Assembly (NCBI RefSeq): GCF_900115495.1 | Contig: NZ_FOWR01000031.1 | Location: 1-62,916 of the forward strand | DNA length: 62,916 nt | Direction of reading: 5' to 3' | DNA from: Enterovibrio norvegicus DSM 15893 | GTDB lineage: Bacteria > Pseudomonadota > Gammaproteobacteria > Enterobacterales > Vibrionaceae | Shown here: positions 1 through 9,854 of the stretch, one piece after another | How positions within the stretch are numbered: position 1 is the first letter of the stretch | How the letters are laid out: every line of letters starts with the position of its first letter | Notes under the pieces: model-generated | Database searches by the model: none | What the model was told of the DNA's origin: nothing | The model's input: only the letters and a program-made list of their open reading frames with translations | Program-made: the position numbers and the translations under genes

Positions 1-3000
1 CTTCGTCTTTGTTGACGCCGTCAGCGGCTTCCGGGATTGCCACGAGAGGGACTTCATCTGCGCCCCCAGCGCCCGTGCCTTCGCCCGGTGCCGTGGTATC
101 GACGGTAAAGTTGGATGCTTCACTCGGTGAAGAGGTGTTACCGGCACTGTCAGTGACGGTGGCGGTGAGGGTGTAATCGCCTTCGTCCGGCAGTTCGCCT
201 TTGCTGCCACCCAAATCTTCCGGTGAGACAGTGACAGGCACACTGGTGCCGCCGGTCCAGCCGTCAGGAACCGTGGTGGTCACATCTGTCGTTGAACCGT
301 CCGGCTGGGTAACCGTGACAGTGATAGTATCGCCCGGCTCTGTGCCCGTCGGCGGGGTGACCAGTACTTCCACGCCATCGTTAAGTTCGTTTTCTCCAAC
401 GCCGCCACTCGCTTCAGGGATCTCTACAAGGGGTAATTCATCAGTGCCGTTTGGACCGGTGCCTTCACCCGGTGCGGTGGTATCAATAGTGATCTCGACG
501 GACTCACTGGGTGAGGAGGTATTACCGGCACTGTCTGTGACGGTGGTGGTGATGGTGTAATCACCTTCGTCCGGCAGCTCGCCGTTCTCACCACCCAAAT
601 CTTCCGGTGAGACGTTGACAGGCACACTGGTGCCGCTGGTCCAGCCGTCAGGGACCGTGGTGGTCACGTCTGTACTTGAACCGCCCGGTTGGGTAACCGT
701 GACAGTGATGGTATCGCCGGGCTCAGTGCCGGTCGTTGGGGTGACCAGTACTTCCACGCCATCGGTGAGTTCATCTTCTCCGACGCCACCGGAGGCTTCT
801 GGCACTTCAACCAGCGGCAGCTCATCGGTGCCATTGGGGCCGGTGCCTTCACCCGGTGCCGAAGTATCAATGGTGATCTCGATTGACTCACTCGGTGAAG
901 AGGTATTACCTGCGCTGTCAGTGACGGTGGTGGTGATGGTGTAATCCCCTTCATCCGGCAGCTCGCCGTTCTCGCCGCCCAAGTCTTCCGGTGACACAGT
1001 GACAGGCACCGAGGTGCCGCCAGTCCATCCGTCAGGAACCGTGGTGGTCACGTCCGCACTTGAGCCATCCGGTTGGGTAACGGTCACCGTGATGGTATCG
1101 CCCGGCTCAGTGCCGGTTGGTGGGGTGACCAGCACCTCCACGCCGTCAGTGAGTTCGTCCTCCCCGACGCCGCCAGAGGCTTCAGGGATCTCAACGAGGG
1201 GCAGTTCATCGGTGCCGTTCGGGCCGGTGCCTTCACCCGGTGCCGTGGTGTCAACCGTAATGTCGATGGGATCACTGGGCGATGAGGTATTCCCTGCGCT
1301 GTCAGTCACCGTGGTGGTGATGGTGTAATCCCCTTCATCCGGCAGCTCGCCGTTCTCGCCGCCTAAATCTTCGGGTGAGACCGTGACAGGCACAGGGTTG
1401 CCGCCGGTCCAGCCGTCAGGAACCGTGGCGGTCACGTCCGTACTTGAGCCATCCGGTTGGGTAACAGCCACCGTGATGGTATCGCCCGGCTCAGTGCCGG
1501 TTGGTGGGGTGACCAGCACCTCCACGCCGTCAGTGAGTTCGTCTTCCCCGACGCCGCCAGAGGCTTCAGGGATCTCAACGAGGGGCAGTTCATCAGTGCC
1601 GTTCGGGCCGGTGCCTTCACCCGGTGCCGTGGTGTCAACCGTAATGTCGATGGGATCACTGGGCGATGAGGTATTCCCGGCGCTGTCAGTCACCGTGGTG
1701 GTGATGGTGTAATCCCCTTCATCCGGCAGCTCGCCGTTCTCGCCGCCTAAATCTTCGGGTGAGACCGTGACAGGCACAGGGTTGCCGCCGGTCCAGCCGT
1801 CAGGAACCGTGGCGGTCACGTCCGTACTTGAGCCATCCGGTTGGGTAACAGCCACCGTGATGGTATCGCCCGGCTCAGTGCCGGTTGGTGGGGTGACCAG
1901 CACCTCCACGCCGTCAGTGAGTTCGTCTTCCCCGACGCCGCCAGAGGCTTCAGGGATCTCAACGAGGGGCAGTTCATCAGTGCCGTTCGGGCCGGTGCCT
2001 TCACCCGGTGCCGTGGTGTCAACCGTAATGTCGATGGGATCACTGGGCGATGAGGTATTCCCTGCGCTGTCAGTCACCGTGGTGGTGATGGTGTAATCGC
2101 CTTCGTCCGGCAGTTCGTTGTTTTCGCCGCCCAGGTCTTCCGGTGAGACCGTAACAGGTACCGAGGTGCCGCCGGTCCAGCCGTCAGGGACTGTGGTGGT
2201 GACGTCGGTGCTCGAGCCATCCGGTTGGGTGATTGTTACAGTAATGGTATCGCCCGGCTCAGTGCCGGTCGGTGGGTTGACCAACACCCCCACGCCGTCA
2301 GTGAGTTCGTCTTCACCAACGCCGCCACTCGCTTCAGGGATTTCAACAAGAGGCAGTTCATCGGTGCCGTTCGGGCCGGTGCCTTCGCCGGGGGCGATAG
2401 TGTCAACGATGCCATTTGTTGAAGATGTTGCTGTGTTCCCTTGATTGTCAGATATGAGCGCGACCACCGAAAAAGTACCATCCGCTAACGCTTGAGGTGC
2501 GTCGACAGTGAAGCTACCACCAATTTGAACAATAGTATTGATGATCAGAACAATTCCGTTTGCGTCAGTGATTGTTAGCTGAACGCTGGTTCCGGGTAAT
2601 AAATTTGTTGTTCCGTTTATTGTCGGCGTGTTGTCGTTTGTTTTTGATTCTACGGATATGTCGATCGATGGATTGTCAAAAAGGGGAGCATCCTCATTTG
2701 CTAATTGGTCTGCTGAACCGTTTAATGACGTGTATTCACTGGTGTCAAAACCTGCGGTAGCGATCGTTTCGTTGGCAGAGCGACTCAACGTAAAAAAACC
2801 ATGTGTCCCAGAGCTTGATAGATTCTGGCCAGCTGAAGTGGCATTTTCTTCGTTTTGAGTGGGATCTAAACCAAGCTCAATAGATCGAATAATAGCGCTT
2901 ATATCATCAACATTCTGATTTTCATCGGTATTTGTCAGATTTTTTAATGCATCTACATCATTGCTGTTGTAAAAAAAATGCTTCCCATTATCGTCCTCGA

Positions 3001-3154
3001 ATTCAATTAGCGTATTTTCCGCAACCTCAAGGATATCGCCTCGATTCAACTGGTCCCCAGCAGTAATATCACTCTTTCCCTGTGGAGATATGAGTGAGGC
3101 TAAACCATTAATTTTTATTGTTTTTAAGTTGGCCGGGATGCGTACTTCGCTCAT
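1..3154 (-). CDS. Giant repeat adhesin (LapA/Bap-like), N-terminal part, cut by window edge
   Basis: The minus-strand frame is open from an ATG at 3154 to the left edge, so the C-terminus is missing. The start is preceded by a GGTGGAG-type ribosome binding site. The first ~75 residues (MSEVRIPANLKTIKING...) have no signal peptide and resemble the N-terminal retention module of type I-secreted LapA-like adhesins, with a 'GD-L-RGD-L' segment. A linker rich in N, D, S and T follows (to about residue 170), then one divergent Ig-like domain, then near-identical 128-residue Bap-type Ig-like repeats carrying 'DTTAPGEGTGPNGTD', 'EIPEASGGVGEDE' and 'PPTGTEPGDTITVT' motifs. The family is surface-retained or secreted by an ABC/MFP/TolC-type apparatus and works in biofilm formation or attachment. 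The C-terminal RTX signal and the cognate transporter are not in the window. Family assignment is fairly sure; the ligand is unknown. Confidence 0.85.
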   Translation of the reverse strand, partial: MSEVRIPANLKTIKINGLASLISPQGKSDITAGDQLNRGDILEVAENTLIEFEDDNGKHFFYNSNDVDALKNLTNTDENQNVDDISAIIRSIELGLDPTQNEENATSAGQNLSSSGTHGFFTLSRSANETIATAGFDTSEYTSLNGSADQLANEDAPLFDNPSIDISVESKTNDNTPTINGTTNLLPGTSVQLTITDANGIVLIINTIVQIGGSFTVDAPQALADGTFSVVALISDNQGNTATSSTNGIVDTIAPGEGTGPNGTDELPLVEIPEASGGVGEDELTDGVGVLVNPPTGTEPGDTITVTITQPDGSSTDVTTTVPDGWTGGTSVPVTVSPEDLGGENNELPDEGDYTITTTVTDSAGNTSSPSDPIDITVDTTAPGEGTGPNGTDELPLVEIPEASGGVGEDELTDGVEVLVTPPTGTEPGDTITVAVTQPDGSSTDVTATVPDGWTGGNPVPVTVSPEDLGGENGELPDEGDYTITTTVTDSAGNTSSPSDPIDITVDTTAPGEGTGPNGTDELPLVEIPEASGGVGEDELTDGVEVLVTPPTGTEPGDTITVAVTQPDGSSTDVTATVPDGWTGGNPVPVTVSPEDLGGENGELPDEGDYTITTTVTDSAGNTSSPSDPIDITVDTTAPGEGTGPNGTDELPLVEIPEASGGVGEDELTDGVEVLVTPPTGTEPGDTITVTVTQPDGSSADVTTTVPDGWTGGTSVPVTVSPEDLGGENGELPDEGDYTITTTVTDSAGNTSSPSESIEITIDTSAPGEGTGPNGTDELPLVEVPEASGGVGEDELTDGVEVLVTPTTGTEPGDTITVTVTQPGGSSTDVTTTVPDGWTSGTSVPVNVSPEDLGGENGELPDEGDYTITTTVTDSAGNTSSPSESVEITIDTTAPGEGTGPNGTDELPLVEIPEASGGVGENELNDGVEVLVTPPTGTEPGDTITVTVTQPDGSTTDVTTTVPDGWTGGTSVPVTVSPEDLGGSKGELPDEGDYTLTATVTDSAGNTSSPSEASNFTVDTTAPGEGTGAGGADEVPLVAIPEAADGVNKDE
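174..2477 (-). repeat. Tandem 384-bp repeats in adhesin gene
   Basis: The same boundary sequence (taatc...tccggcag) recurs at 174, 558, 942, 1326, 1710 and 2094, giving an exact 384-bp period, or 128 codons. A partial unit also runs into the left edge and the unit nearest the N-terminus is more divergent. The units at 1326-1709 and 1710-2093 differ by only a few bases, which points to recent duplication or gene conversion. Each unit encodes one Ig-like domain. Confidence 0.92.
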
Positions 3155-3735
3155 AATTCTCCACCTAATTAAACTAACGATAGAATTCACGTACTAATAA
3201 TAAGACGATGTTTTACTTATGATATTGATTCGTAAATATAGTATAAAAAATGACATGTGGTCATTTTATTAGACACTGTTCTGTATTTTAATTTTCCATA
3301 TAATTTATATCGACTTAGCTTTAAGGTACTGATTGAATATGCATGTAGTTTTACTGTGATTGGATGAGTTCTAATCGAGTGATTTTTGAGGTTTTCTTTG
3401 GGTAAGCAACACGCGTAATTGACAGACATCAGTGTGTTATCAGGGCGGGCTTTTATCGATGGGGGAGCGCTATAAGAGAAATGCTGAGTTTCCAATGTTA
3501 AGAATTGTGAGTTTCTTATCCATGCCATATGAGGTGAACTTACGAAGCGTTTTCTGTATCACCTTTGACCGGAAACAGCATTGAAAAGCGTGTAACGTTA
3601 CGGGAATATGTAATTGAATAAATGTCATTTATTTTTCTATTACATAGAGACGTTATTTAAAAGGTAGCGGTGTAAAATATAAAGACTTCCTAAAGCGAAG
3701 CCTTTATGAATTACGTTAAAAATAAACGATTGTAA
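3155..3735. other. AT-rich intergenic region between adhesin and speG
   Basis: This stretch of about 580 bases lies upstream of the minus-strand adhesin and downstream of speG. It is AT-rich and must hold the adhesin promoter. I see no convincing gene: a 103-codon minus frame at 3217-3528 has no ribosome binding site and a composition unlike protein. No clear terminator hairpin was found. Confidence 0.5.
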
Positions 3736-4263
3736 TTACGGTTGTTTGCGGTTTATTAGATAGGTATCTTGAAGAATGTACATACGCTTGATGTCGCAGT
3801 ATTCGCCGTTGACGAAGATCTCCTTTACCAAGTGACCTTCTTCGATAAAGCCGCTCTTTTCATAAAGGTGGATGGCTTTTTCGTTATTCACTGCAACGTT
3901 TAAATACACCTTGTGCAAGTTCAGGATTGTAAAGGCATAGTTCAGCGCTTTGTTGATCAGTTTGCGCGCGTAGCCGCAGCCTTGATAGTCAGGTGCAATA
4001 ATGATTTGGAATTCGGCGTTGCGGTGAATTGAGTTGATTTCAACCAATTCAACCAAACCGACTTGCTGCTTTTCGCCATTTTCCGCGATAAAACGACGTT
4101 CATTGCTGTCGTGGATGTGTTTGCGGAACAACTCTTCCAATTCATAGTAAGACTCATAGGGCTCTTCGAACCAATAAGACATGATTGAACGGTTGTTGTT
4201 GAGTTGGTGAATAAAGCGAAGGTCGGTTTGCTCTAAAGCGCGTAGTCGGATTTCATTATCCAT
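3736..4263 (-). CDS. speG: Spermidine N1-acetyltransferase SpeG
   Basis: This is a GNAT-fold enzyme of 175 residues that transfers acetyl from acetyl-CoA to spermidine or spermine, relieving polyamine toxicity in the cytoplasm. The sequence closely follows the Vibrio SpeG pattern: 'LRALE..DLRFIH.LNNN', '[12 protein letters not shown]' near the N-terminus, and the acetyl-CoA loop '[13 protein letters not shown]' around residues 94-106. The ATG at 4263 was chosen over one six codons upstream because it has GGAAAG at the right distance. It is monocistronic as far as can be seen. Confidence 0.93.
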   Translation of the reverse strand: MDNEIRLRALEQTDLRFIHQLNNNRSIMSYWFEEPYESYYELEELFRKHIHDSNERRFIAENGEKQQVGLVELVEINSIHRNAEFQIIIAPDYQGCGYARKLINKALNYAFTILNLHKVYLNVAVNNEKAIHLYEKSGFIEEGHLVKEIFVNGEYCDIKRMYILQDTYLINRKQP

Positions 4264-4445
4264 GTCACTTTCCATTAACAAATAATAATATTGCCTATAG
4301 CATCATGTATAGATGCTTGTGCTGGATTTGAAACATATCACCATAATGTGAAGTGGGAAATAAATATTTCAACGCGTTCGTTTCAATGCTGGTTATGTGA
4401 ACGAATAGGTCAAAAACGCGCAAGGAAACGCAGAGTGAAAGCAAA

Positions 4446-4468
4446 AAAACCACCCAAAGGTGGTTTCT
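4446..4468 (-). terminator. Rho-independent terminator after csgI homolog
   Basis: The stem AAACCACC/GGTGGTTT is followed, in the minus direction, by a run of seven T. It lies about 35 bases past the stop codon of the DUF2057 gene. Confidence 0.8.
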
Positions 4469-4500
4469 TAATCACGTTATAAATATGCGCTAAAAGACGA

Positions 4501-5148
4501 TCAGTTTGCGTTGATAAACGCTCTGAATCGATTTTTCGTTTCTTGGTCGGCTTTTTGGTACCAGTAATGCAATTGGTACTCTTCTTCGTTTTTACCCACG
4601 CTATCAACGACAACCACTTTGCCACTGCGAACTGTTGGCACAGGCGCTACAACTTGGGTCGCTGATAGCTGCAGAGAAGCAGGCTCTGTGGTTTGATTGA
4701 AACGTTGTAGTTCCGACACATAATCACGGCTTAACTGAAAGCCGTTTTTTTCCAATGTGCCTTTTGCAAAAGGCATGACGCTGTCGCTGCCATCAAGCAA
4801 TTGGAATTCTGGGTTCTTGCGGAATTCACGGGCTTGTTTGGTGGTGCGAACATCTGGGAAATCAAAGTGGATTTCTTCATCGTCTGCATCAAACTTCGCG
4901 ACAATAACGTCAGACTTTACGAAGGTAACGTCTTTGCCTTCTTCAATACTTGCCACATAGCGAAACGCGATTTGTTGCGTACCGTTTTCCAACACGATCG
5001 GCTCTTCTGTGCCGAATACAGTGCCTTTGTGCGCTTGGCCGTTGAAGGCAAGCAGCTCAACATTGTTATTTAGGTGAAGCGTAACATCCGCGTGTGCGCT
5101 CACTGGAAGCATCATGGCGAACAGAGATGCGAGAATAGGCTTTCTCAT
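4501..5148 (-). CDS. csgI: DUF2057 periplasmic protein (YccT/CsgI-like)
   Basis: The product has 215 residues with a clear Sec signal peptide (MRKPILASLFAMMLPVSAHA, cleavage after about residue 20). The 'ADVTLHLNNNVELLAFNGQ' start, the '...VLENGTQQIAFRY' segment and the C-terminal 'LHYWYQKADQETKNRF' are typical of the YccT/DUF2057 family. The E. coli member was renamed CsgI, an inhibitor of curli subunit assembly in the periplasm. No curli genes are visible here, so the role in this organism may differ. It lies beside rlmI, as in E. coli. Confidence 0.8.
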   Translation of the reverse strand: MRKPILASLFAMMLPVSAHADVTLHLNNNVELLAFNGQAHKGTVFGTEEPIVLENGTQQIAFRYVASIEEGKDVTFVKSDVIVAKFDADDEEIHFDFPDVRTTKQAREFRKNPEFQLLDGSDSVMPFAKGTLEKNGFQLSRDYVSELQRFNQTTEPASLQLSATQVVAPVPTVRSGKVVVVDSVGKNEEEYQLHYWYQKADQETKNRFRAFINAN

Positions 5149-5226
5149 CGGTATCCCTTTTGGTTATTTCTTTACGGCTTGGCGTGTAGGTAGTTATTCA
5201 CTTCATACACGCCAAACAACGTTGTC

Positions 5227-6414
5227 TTATTTTACGTAGCACGCAAACCCTTTCAGGTAGAAACCTTCTGGGTAAGCACTGTCAATTGGGTGGTCAGCAG
5301 CTTGCTCAAAACGCTCAACGAATTGGACGCTTCTGTGTGCATCAAGTGCAGCATCGGCGATGATTTTCTGGAACAAACCGTTATCCATCAATCCTGAACA
5401 CGAGTAAGTCAGCAAGGTGCCGCCTGGATTCAGAATTTGCATCGCCAGCATGTTGATGTCTTTGTAACCACGGCACGCGCCAGTCAGCTGAGATTTAGAT
5501 TCAGCAAACTTTGGTGGGTCCATGATCACAACGTCGAATTTCTCGCCTTTTTCGCGGTATTCACGAAGCAGCTTGAACACATCCGCGTTGACGAACTTGG
5601 CTTTAGATACATCAAAGCCATTCATTTCAGCGTTGGTTTTTGCGATGTCTAGAGCCGGCTGAGAAACGTCAACGTTGATCACTTCAGCTGCGTTACCTTT
5701 CAGCGAGTAAAGACCGAAACCGCCGGTGTAGCAGAAACAGTTCAGTACACGTTTACCGTTAACGTATTTCACTGCTGCTTCACGGCTGTCACGTTGGTCG
5801 AGGTAGAAACCGGTTTTGTGGCCACCCGTGATATCAACACTGATTTTGATGCCGTTCTCTTCAATAACAACGGAAGCAGGTGGCATGTCACCGTGTAGAA
5901 CGCCTGTGCGCTCTTTAAGGCCTTCTTTCTTACGAACTGACACATCAGAACGTTCGTAGATGCTGCACTTTGGGTACAGGGCCACAAGCGCTTCTACCAG
6001 ATTTTTTTTTTGTGTTTCTGCACCTGCACTTAGCAATTGACACACCATGAAATCGCCGTAACGGTCAATGGTGATACCAGGTAGGCCGTCAGATTCCGCG
6101 GCAATCAAGCGGTAGCCAGTTAAGCCATCGCGTGCAGCAAGAACATCACGCAGACCTTGGGCTTCTTGCAGACGTTTTTGGAAGAAGGCGACATCTATCT
6201 CTTCTTGCTCGAAGCTCCATACGCGCACGCGGATTTGAGAATTAGGAGAAAACGCACCACGAGCCATCCATTGACCTTGATGATCATACACGTCCACTGT
6301 TTGGCCTAAAGAAGGTTTACCTTCAACACGCTGAATACCGCGAGAGAAGATCCAAGGGTGGCGACGGCGCAGTGATTTTTCACGGCCTTTTACCAAGTAA
6401 ACAGACGGATTCAT
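5227..6414 (-). CDS. rlmI: 23S rRNA (cytosine-1962-C5) methyltransferase RlmI
   Basis: This 395-residue, full-length protein is a SAM-dependent methyltransferase that modifies C1962 of 23S rRNA. An N-terminal PUA domain (about residues 1-80, starting '[20 protein letters not shown]') is followed by a central RlmI-like domain and a Rossmann methyltransferase domain. That domain has '[16 protein letters not shown]' (SAM loop), '[15 protein letters not shown]' (DPPK motif IV) and 'LTYSCSGLM', whose Cys is the likely catalytic residue. It sits in the conserved yccT-rlmI-acyP-tusE-yccA neighbourhood. Confidence 0.95.
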   Translation of the reverse strand: MNPSVYLVKGREKSLRRRHPWIFSRGIQRVEGKPSLGQTVDVYDHQGQWMARGAFSPNSQIRVRVWSFEQEEIDVAFFQKRLQEAQGLRDVLAARDGLTGYRLIAAESDGLPGITIDRYGDFMVCQLLSAGAETQKKNLVEALVALYPKCSIYERSDVSVRKKEGLKERTGVLHGDMPPASVVIEENGIKISVDITGGHKTGFYLDQRDSREAAVKYVNGKRVLNCFCYTGGFGLYSLKGNAAEVINVDVSQPALDIAKTNAEMNGFDVSKAKFVNADVFKLLREYREKGEKFDVVIMDPPKFAESKSQLTGACRGYKDINMLAMQILNPGGTLLTYSCSGLMDNGLFQKIIADAALDAHRSVQFVERFEQAADHPIDSAYPEGFYLKGFACYVK

Positions 6415-6512
6415 TGGTTTTTCCTAATGTCTGAAAGAGAGACAACCGCACGGTGAGAAGCAGCCGACACAATATGGAAGCGTATTGTGTGAGATGAGGG
6501 GCAAATTTGCAA

Positions 6513-6541
6513 TCGGCCGCTGAGTGAGCGGCCGTTTTTTC
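6513..6541. terminator. GC-rich hairpin between rlmI and chemoreceptor
   Basis: CGGCCGCT/AGCGGCCG forms a perfect 8-bp stem with a run of T on the plus-strand side and a run of A before it on the minus strand. It lies 3' of the chemoreceptor gene and probably ends that transcript, although the T-run faces the other way. Confidence 0.55.
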
Positions 6542-6588
6542 ATCAAAATGCTGATGGTTTTTTGGATCGATTGGTGTCGTTGGCGTGA

Positions 6589-8007
6589 TTACTCTGTGCG
6601 TAAACCGTCAACTAACGTAGAGAGGCTGCTTGATTGCTTTTGCAGGTTGCTCACTTCATTTGCTGATTGCTGGATCATTTCGCTCATTTGCCATGCTTGT
6701 TGGCGTACTTTTTCCACATCTGCAGAAAGGGTGCTCGCCACGCTGCCTTGTTGGTTTGCGGCAGTGGCAATTTCGGTGCTGCGATCGGTAATTCGCAGGC
6801 TTCGTTCTGTGACGGAATTGATCTCTGATTCGATGTGTTGCATCAGAGATTCACTCGCAGTCGCGTTATCAACCGTGCCTTGCATTACGCTGCGAAGGTG
6901 ACCGGTGTTGCCTTCCAAATCTTGGATCATACGTTGAATTTCGACGGTGGCTTGCTGCGTTCTGCCCGCAAGCGTGCGTACTTCATCTGCGACAACAGCA
7001 AAGCCTCGGCCTTGCTCACCGGCACGGGCAGCTTCGATGGCAGCATTGAGTGCAAGCAGGTTGGTTTGCTCTGAAATTGCGCTGATGGTTGCCACCATAC
7101 TGCCGATTTCTTGAGAATTATGTTCAAGTGCACACACGGCTTCTGATGCCTGTTGAATTTCCGTGGTCAAGGCTTGAATGGCATGAAGTGTCTGGCTGAC
7201 TTGCTGAGCGCTTTGTTCTGATGCCTCCCCCGCAATCTTGATTTCGCCAGAGGTGTTTTCAGCATGAGCAGCCACATCACGAATTGAGCCTGCCATTTCT
7301 TCCGTCGCGCTAGCCAGTGAATCAAGGTAGCCGCGTTGTTCGGTAGACAGTTTTTCGCTTTCAGCGCTGCGACGATTCAGATCGGCGGATAAACCTTCCA
7401 TTAGCGTGGAGGCATTTTTAATGGCGTGGACTAAGCTGTGTTCGCGGTCAGCGATATTGTCGACGGTATTCGCAATCACACTGAACTCATCACGTACGCG
7501 GAAGAAGTTCATACGGCTTGTGAGGTCACCGTCTAACATGCGTTGAAGTGCAGCGTTCATGGTGAACATCGCACCACCGATGAAGCTAGACACATAGTGC
7601 GATGCCATCAAACCGAGAGCAAAAAGTACCGTTAACAGCGTCCATGATGTTGCACTGATGTAGGACCAAAGGCTTGGCGCTTTGACATGGTAAGTGGTTG
7701 CTGAGCCATACGTCGACGAGGAGATGACACCATGGCTTACCAGGATGTTTGTAGCTTGTAGTGGATCAATGTCGTACTGAGACAACACAGCATTCAGTGC
7801 TGCGCTATGTTTTTCTTGTACTTGGTCGATCTGGGTTTGAGATGCGGAATATAAAATGGAACCCGTTGCGATGGTCAGGGCAAAAAGAAAAGCATAAAGA
7901 AAGGTGAATTTTTCTTTAAGACTCAGTTTGATCAGGTACTGATCGATCCAGCGAAATGGCGTTTCTTTCAAGATACGAGCTCCAAGGTTTAGTGTGGGCG
8001 AATGCAT
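6589..8007 (-). CDS. Methyl-accepting chemotaxis protein
   Basis: This is a 472-residue inner-membrane chemoreceptor that would signal through CheW/CheA. TM1 lies at about residues 36-56 and TM2 at about 115-138, enclosing a periplasmic domain of only about 55-60 residues, too short for a full dCache or four-helix sensor. A HAMP-like segment with '[10 protein letters not shown]' follows. The cytoplasmic signalling domain carries the conserved hairpin tip '[19 protein letters not shown]' and '[18 protein letters not shown]'. No C-terminal CheR/CheB pentapeptide is seen. The ligand is unknown. The gene interrupts the otherwise conserved rlmI-acyP neighbourhood. Confidence 0.93.
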   Translation of the reverse strand: MHSPTLNLGARILKETPFRWIDQYLIKLSLKEKFTFLYAFLFALTIATGSILYSASQTQIDQVQEKHSAALNAVLSQYDIDPLQATNILVSHGVISSSTYGSATTYHVKAPSLWSYISATSWTLLTVLFALGLMASHYVSSFIGGAMFTMNAALQRMLDGDLTSRMNFFRVRDEFSVIANTVDNIADREHSLVHAIKNASTLMEGLSADLNRRSAESEKLSTEQRGYLDSLASATEEMAGSIRDVAAHAENTSGEIKIAGEASEQSAQQVSQTLHAIQALTTEIQQASEAVCALEHNSQEIGSMVATISAISEQTNLLALNAAIEAARAGEQGRGFAVVADEVRTLAGRTQQATVEIQRMIQDLEGNTGHLRSVMQGTVDNATASESLMQHIESEINSVTERSLRITDRSTEIATAANQQGSVASTLSADVEKVRQQAWQMSEMIQQSANEVSNLQKQSSSLSTLVDGLRTE

Positions 8008-8078
8008 ATATACCGCATGTCATGTTACACGGTTTATATTGTGAGAGATGCAGAACACCAATAGAGGGTTGTTGATTA

Positions 8079-8351
8079 ATGTCACAATTATGCGTCATAG
8101 CTTCAGTTTCGGGACACGTTCAAGGTGTCGGTTTTCGTTTTCATACTGCGCATGAAGGGTTGAAGCGCTCGCTAACGGGTTATGCCCGCAATGAATCAGA
8201 TGGCAAAGTCACTGTGCTGATGTGCGGAAAAGAAGAGGACGTGCATGCCTTGCTGGAATGGCTTGAACAAGGGCCACCATCGTCGCGAGTGGTAGACGTA
8301 ACGTATGAGCAGGTGGAGTGGCAAGCTATCGACGGTTTTTCAATCCGCTAG
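8079..8351 (+). CDS. acyP: Acylphosphatase
   Basis: A small cytoplasmic enzyme of 90 residues that hydrolyses acyl phosphates. It has the family signature 'GHVQGVGFRF' with the catalytic Arg at residue 20, and 'GYARNESDGKV' with the catalytic Asn at residue 38. The length is normal for the family (about 90). It is transcribed opposite to its neighbours and is E. coli yccX in the same neighbourhood. Confidence 0.95.
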   Translation: MSQLCVIASVSGHVQGVGFRFHTAHEGLKRSLTGYARNESDGKVTVLMCGKEEDVHALLEWLEQGPPSSRVVDVTYEQVEWQAIDGFSIR

Positions 8352-8473
8352 TGCAAACCGCCAGTACAAACCGTCAGCGCAAATCCTAGCAGGTACGCTT
8401 TTAAAAAACGTTTAATGAGTGCTGTGCATGTTGCGAGTGTATTGTGTTAACGCTCATTAGGCGGGATAAAACG

Positions 8474-8505
8474 AAAAAGAGGTGGTTAAACCACCTCTTT
8501 TTTAA
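8474..8505. terminator. Bidirectional terminator between acyP and tusE
   Basis: AAAGAGGTGGT/ACCACCTCTTT has a TAA loop and is flanked by an A-run and a T-run, so it can end transcripts from both convergent genes. It abuts the stop codon of tusE. Confidence 0.85.
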
Positions 8506-8831
8506 AGACATTTTGCAGGTTTTGGTAAGCCAGCAAGTTTGGTGGCTTGTTTTGCAGGCCCTTTTGGAAAGAGTTTGAACAGGTAACGGCTGTTGCCTTT
8601 TTCTGGTCCATACTTCTTTTCCATGGCCTTCACCAGCATGCGAACAGCCGGTGAGGTGTTGAACTCTTTATAGAATTCCTGCACAAAGTAAATCACTTCC
8701 CAATGTGCTTCTGTCACCGTGATTTTTTCTTGCTCAGCGAGCAAAGGCACTAACGCTTCACACCAATCAGAAAAGTTCTTCAAATAGCCTTGGGCGTCGG
8801 TATCAATGTGCTTACCGTTTACTTCCAACAT
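8502..8831 (-). CDS. tusE: Sulfurtransferase TusE
   Basis: A DsrC/TusE-family protein of 109 residues, the last persulfide carrier of the TusABCDE relay that delivers sulfur to MnmA for 2-thiouridine in tRNA. It has '[12 protein letters not shown]', 'ITEAHWEVI'-like '[16 protein letters not shown]' and the C-terminal 'GLPKPAKCL' with the conserved penultimate Cys108. This matches E. coli yccK in length and position. It has its own ribosome binding site (GAGGTAATCC) ahead of the ATG. Confidence 0.94.
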   Translation of the reverse strand: MLEVNGKHIDTDAQGYLKNFSDWCEALVPLLAEQEKITVTEAHWEVIYFVQEFYKEFNTSPAVRMLVKAMEKKYGPEKGNSRYLFKLFPKGPAKQATKLAGLPKPAKCL

Positions 8832-8924
8832 GGATTACCTCGTTCTTCGATCGCGCAAAGCATATCGGCTTGTCGCCTTGTCATCAAGGCGGAGAACAGC
8901 ACAAAGACAGATCGCAGAGAAATA

Positions 8925-8950
8925 AAAAAGCGCCCGTAGGCGCTTTTCAA
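8925..8950 (-). terminator. Terminator after yccA
   Basis: The stem AAAAGCGCC/GGCGCTTTT lies about 30 bases after the yccA stop codon, with a T-run in the minus direction. Confidence 0.8.
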
Positions 8951-8975
8951 ATCTTACTCTCACGTCGAAGTGAGA

Positions 8976-9644
8976 TTAATCATCACCGCCGCCGAAGATA
9001 CCCAGCAGCTGCAACAAGCTTAGGAACAAGTTGTAGATGGATACGTATAGGCTGATGGTTGCTGAGATGTAGTTAGTCTCGCCGCCACGGATGATTGATT
9101 GTGTGGTTAGAAGAATTACGCCTGTTGAGAACAGAACGAATGCGCCGCTAATTGCCACTGAAATCATTGGCATTTGAAGGAAGATATTGGCAATCATTCC
9201 CACTACGATAACCACGAAACCTGCCAAAAGCATACCGTTCAGGAATGACAGATCACGCTTCGTTGTTAGAGCGTAGGCTGAACATGCCATGAAGGTCAGT
9301 GCGGTGCCGCCTAGCGCTGGAGCAATTGCCCAACCGAGGCCCGCGCCAATGTACATGTTAAGAATTGGACCGAGGGTATAACCCAAGAAACCTGTGAACA
9401 AGAAGGTGAACACAAGACCCATTGAGTTGTTTTTGTTTTTCTCGGTCAAGAAAAGCAAGCCGTAAAAACCAACCAGCGTGATAATGATGCCAGGGTAAGG
9501 CATGTTCGCTGCCATTGACACACCAGCGACAACCGCTGACCACACAAGGGTAAGTGACAATAGGAAGTAGGTGTTGCGTAATACTCTGTTGGTTACTAAC
9601 TGACTCTCTTGCGAGTATTCATTAGCAACAAAACGATCGTTCAT
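8976..9644 (-). CDS. yccA: BAX inhibitor-1 family inner-membrane protein YccA
   Basis: The 222-residue product has seven predicted membrane segments and the UPF0005/BI-1 pattern: 'NRVLRNTYFLLSLTL' at the N-terminus, 'GYTLGPILNMYI' in the middle and 'ATISLYVSIYNLFLSLLQLLG' at the end. E. coli YccA is a substrate and modulator of the membrane protease FtsH that protects SecY at jammed translocons. In E. coli yccA lies next to a tRNA-Ser gene; here the amino-acid ABC operon sits between yccA and the tRNA-Ser gene. Confidence 0.92.
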   Translation of the reverse strand: MNDRFVANEYSQESQLVTNRVLRNTYFLLSLTLVWSAVVAGVSMAANMPYPGIIITLVGFYGLLFLTEKNKNNSMGLVFTFLFTGFLGYTLGPILNMYIGAGLGWAIAPALGGTALTFMACSAYALTTKRDLSFLNGMLLAGFVVIVVGMIANIFLQMPMISVAISGAFVLFSTGVILLTTQSIIRGGETNYISATISLYVSIYNLFLSLLQLLGIFGGGDD

Positions 9645-9747
9645 AGCTTTCTCCCAATGGGGTACGAATATTTTCTATTACGACAGTTATTGCGTCTTTG
9701 GCTCAATATTTCAAGTCGCAAGTGTCGCATTAGTGATAATAAAACAG

Positions 9748-9790
9748 CTTAGCCGTTGAGAATACTAATATATCCTCTTGGCTAAGCCTG
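9748..9790 (-). terminator. Probable terminator of the aap operon
   Basis: CTTAGCC and GGCTAAG pair across an AT-rich loop, and a T-rich stretch follows in the minus direction. A second hairpin (GCGAGTTG/CAACTCGC, 9814-9843) lies between it and the aapP stop. Together they close the four-gene operon before yccA. Confidence 0.55.
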
Positions 9791-9854
9791 TGTGAGTTTG
9801 TAAATGGATGTTAATGGCGAGTTGGCGATGTCGCACAACTCGCTCATGAGCACG

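Noticed and set aside
615-2444. A series of similar plus-strand open frames of about 109 codons across the adhesin repeats
   Set aside because: They are antisense shadows of the 384-bp repeats, with no ribosome sites; the minus frame is open for the whole region and encodes recognisable Ig-like domains.
174-2477. Regular tandem repeats as a possible CRISPR array
   Set aside because: The 384-bp period, absence of short spacers and open coding frame make it a protein repeat.
3217-3528. A 103-codon minus frame upstream of the adhesin gene
   Set aside because: No ribosome site, odd composition, and it lies in an AT-rich promoter region.
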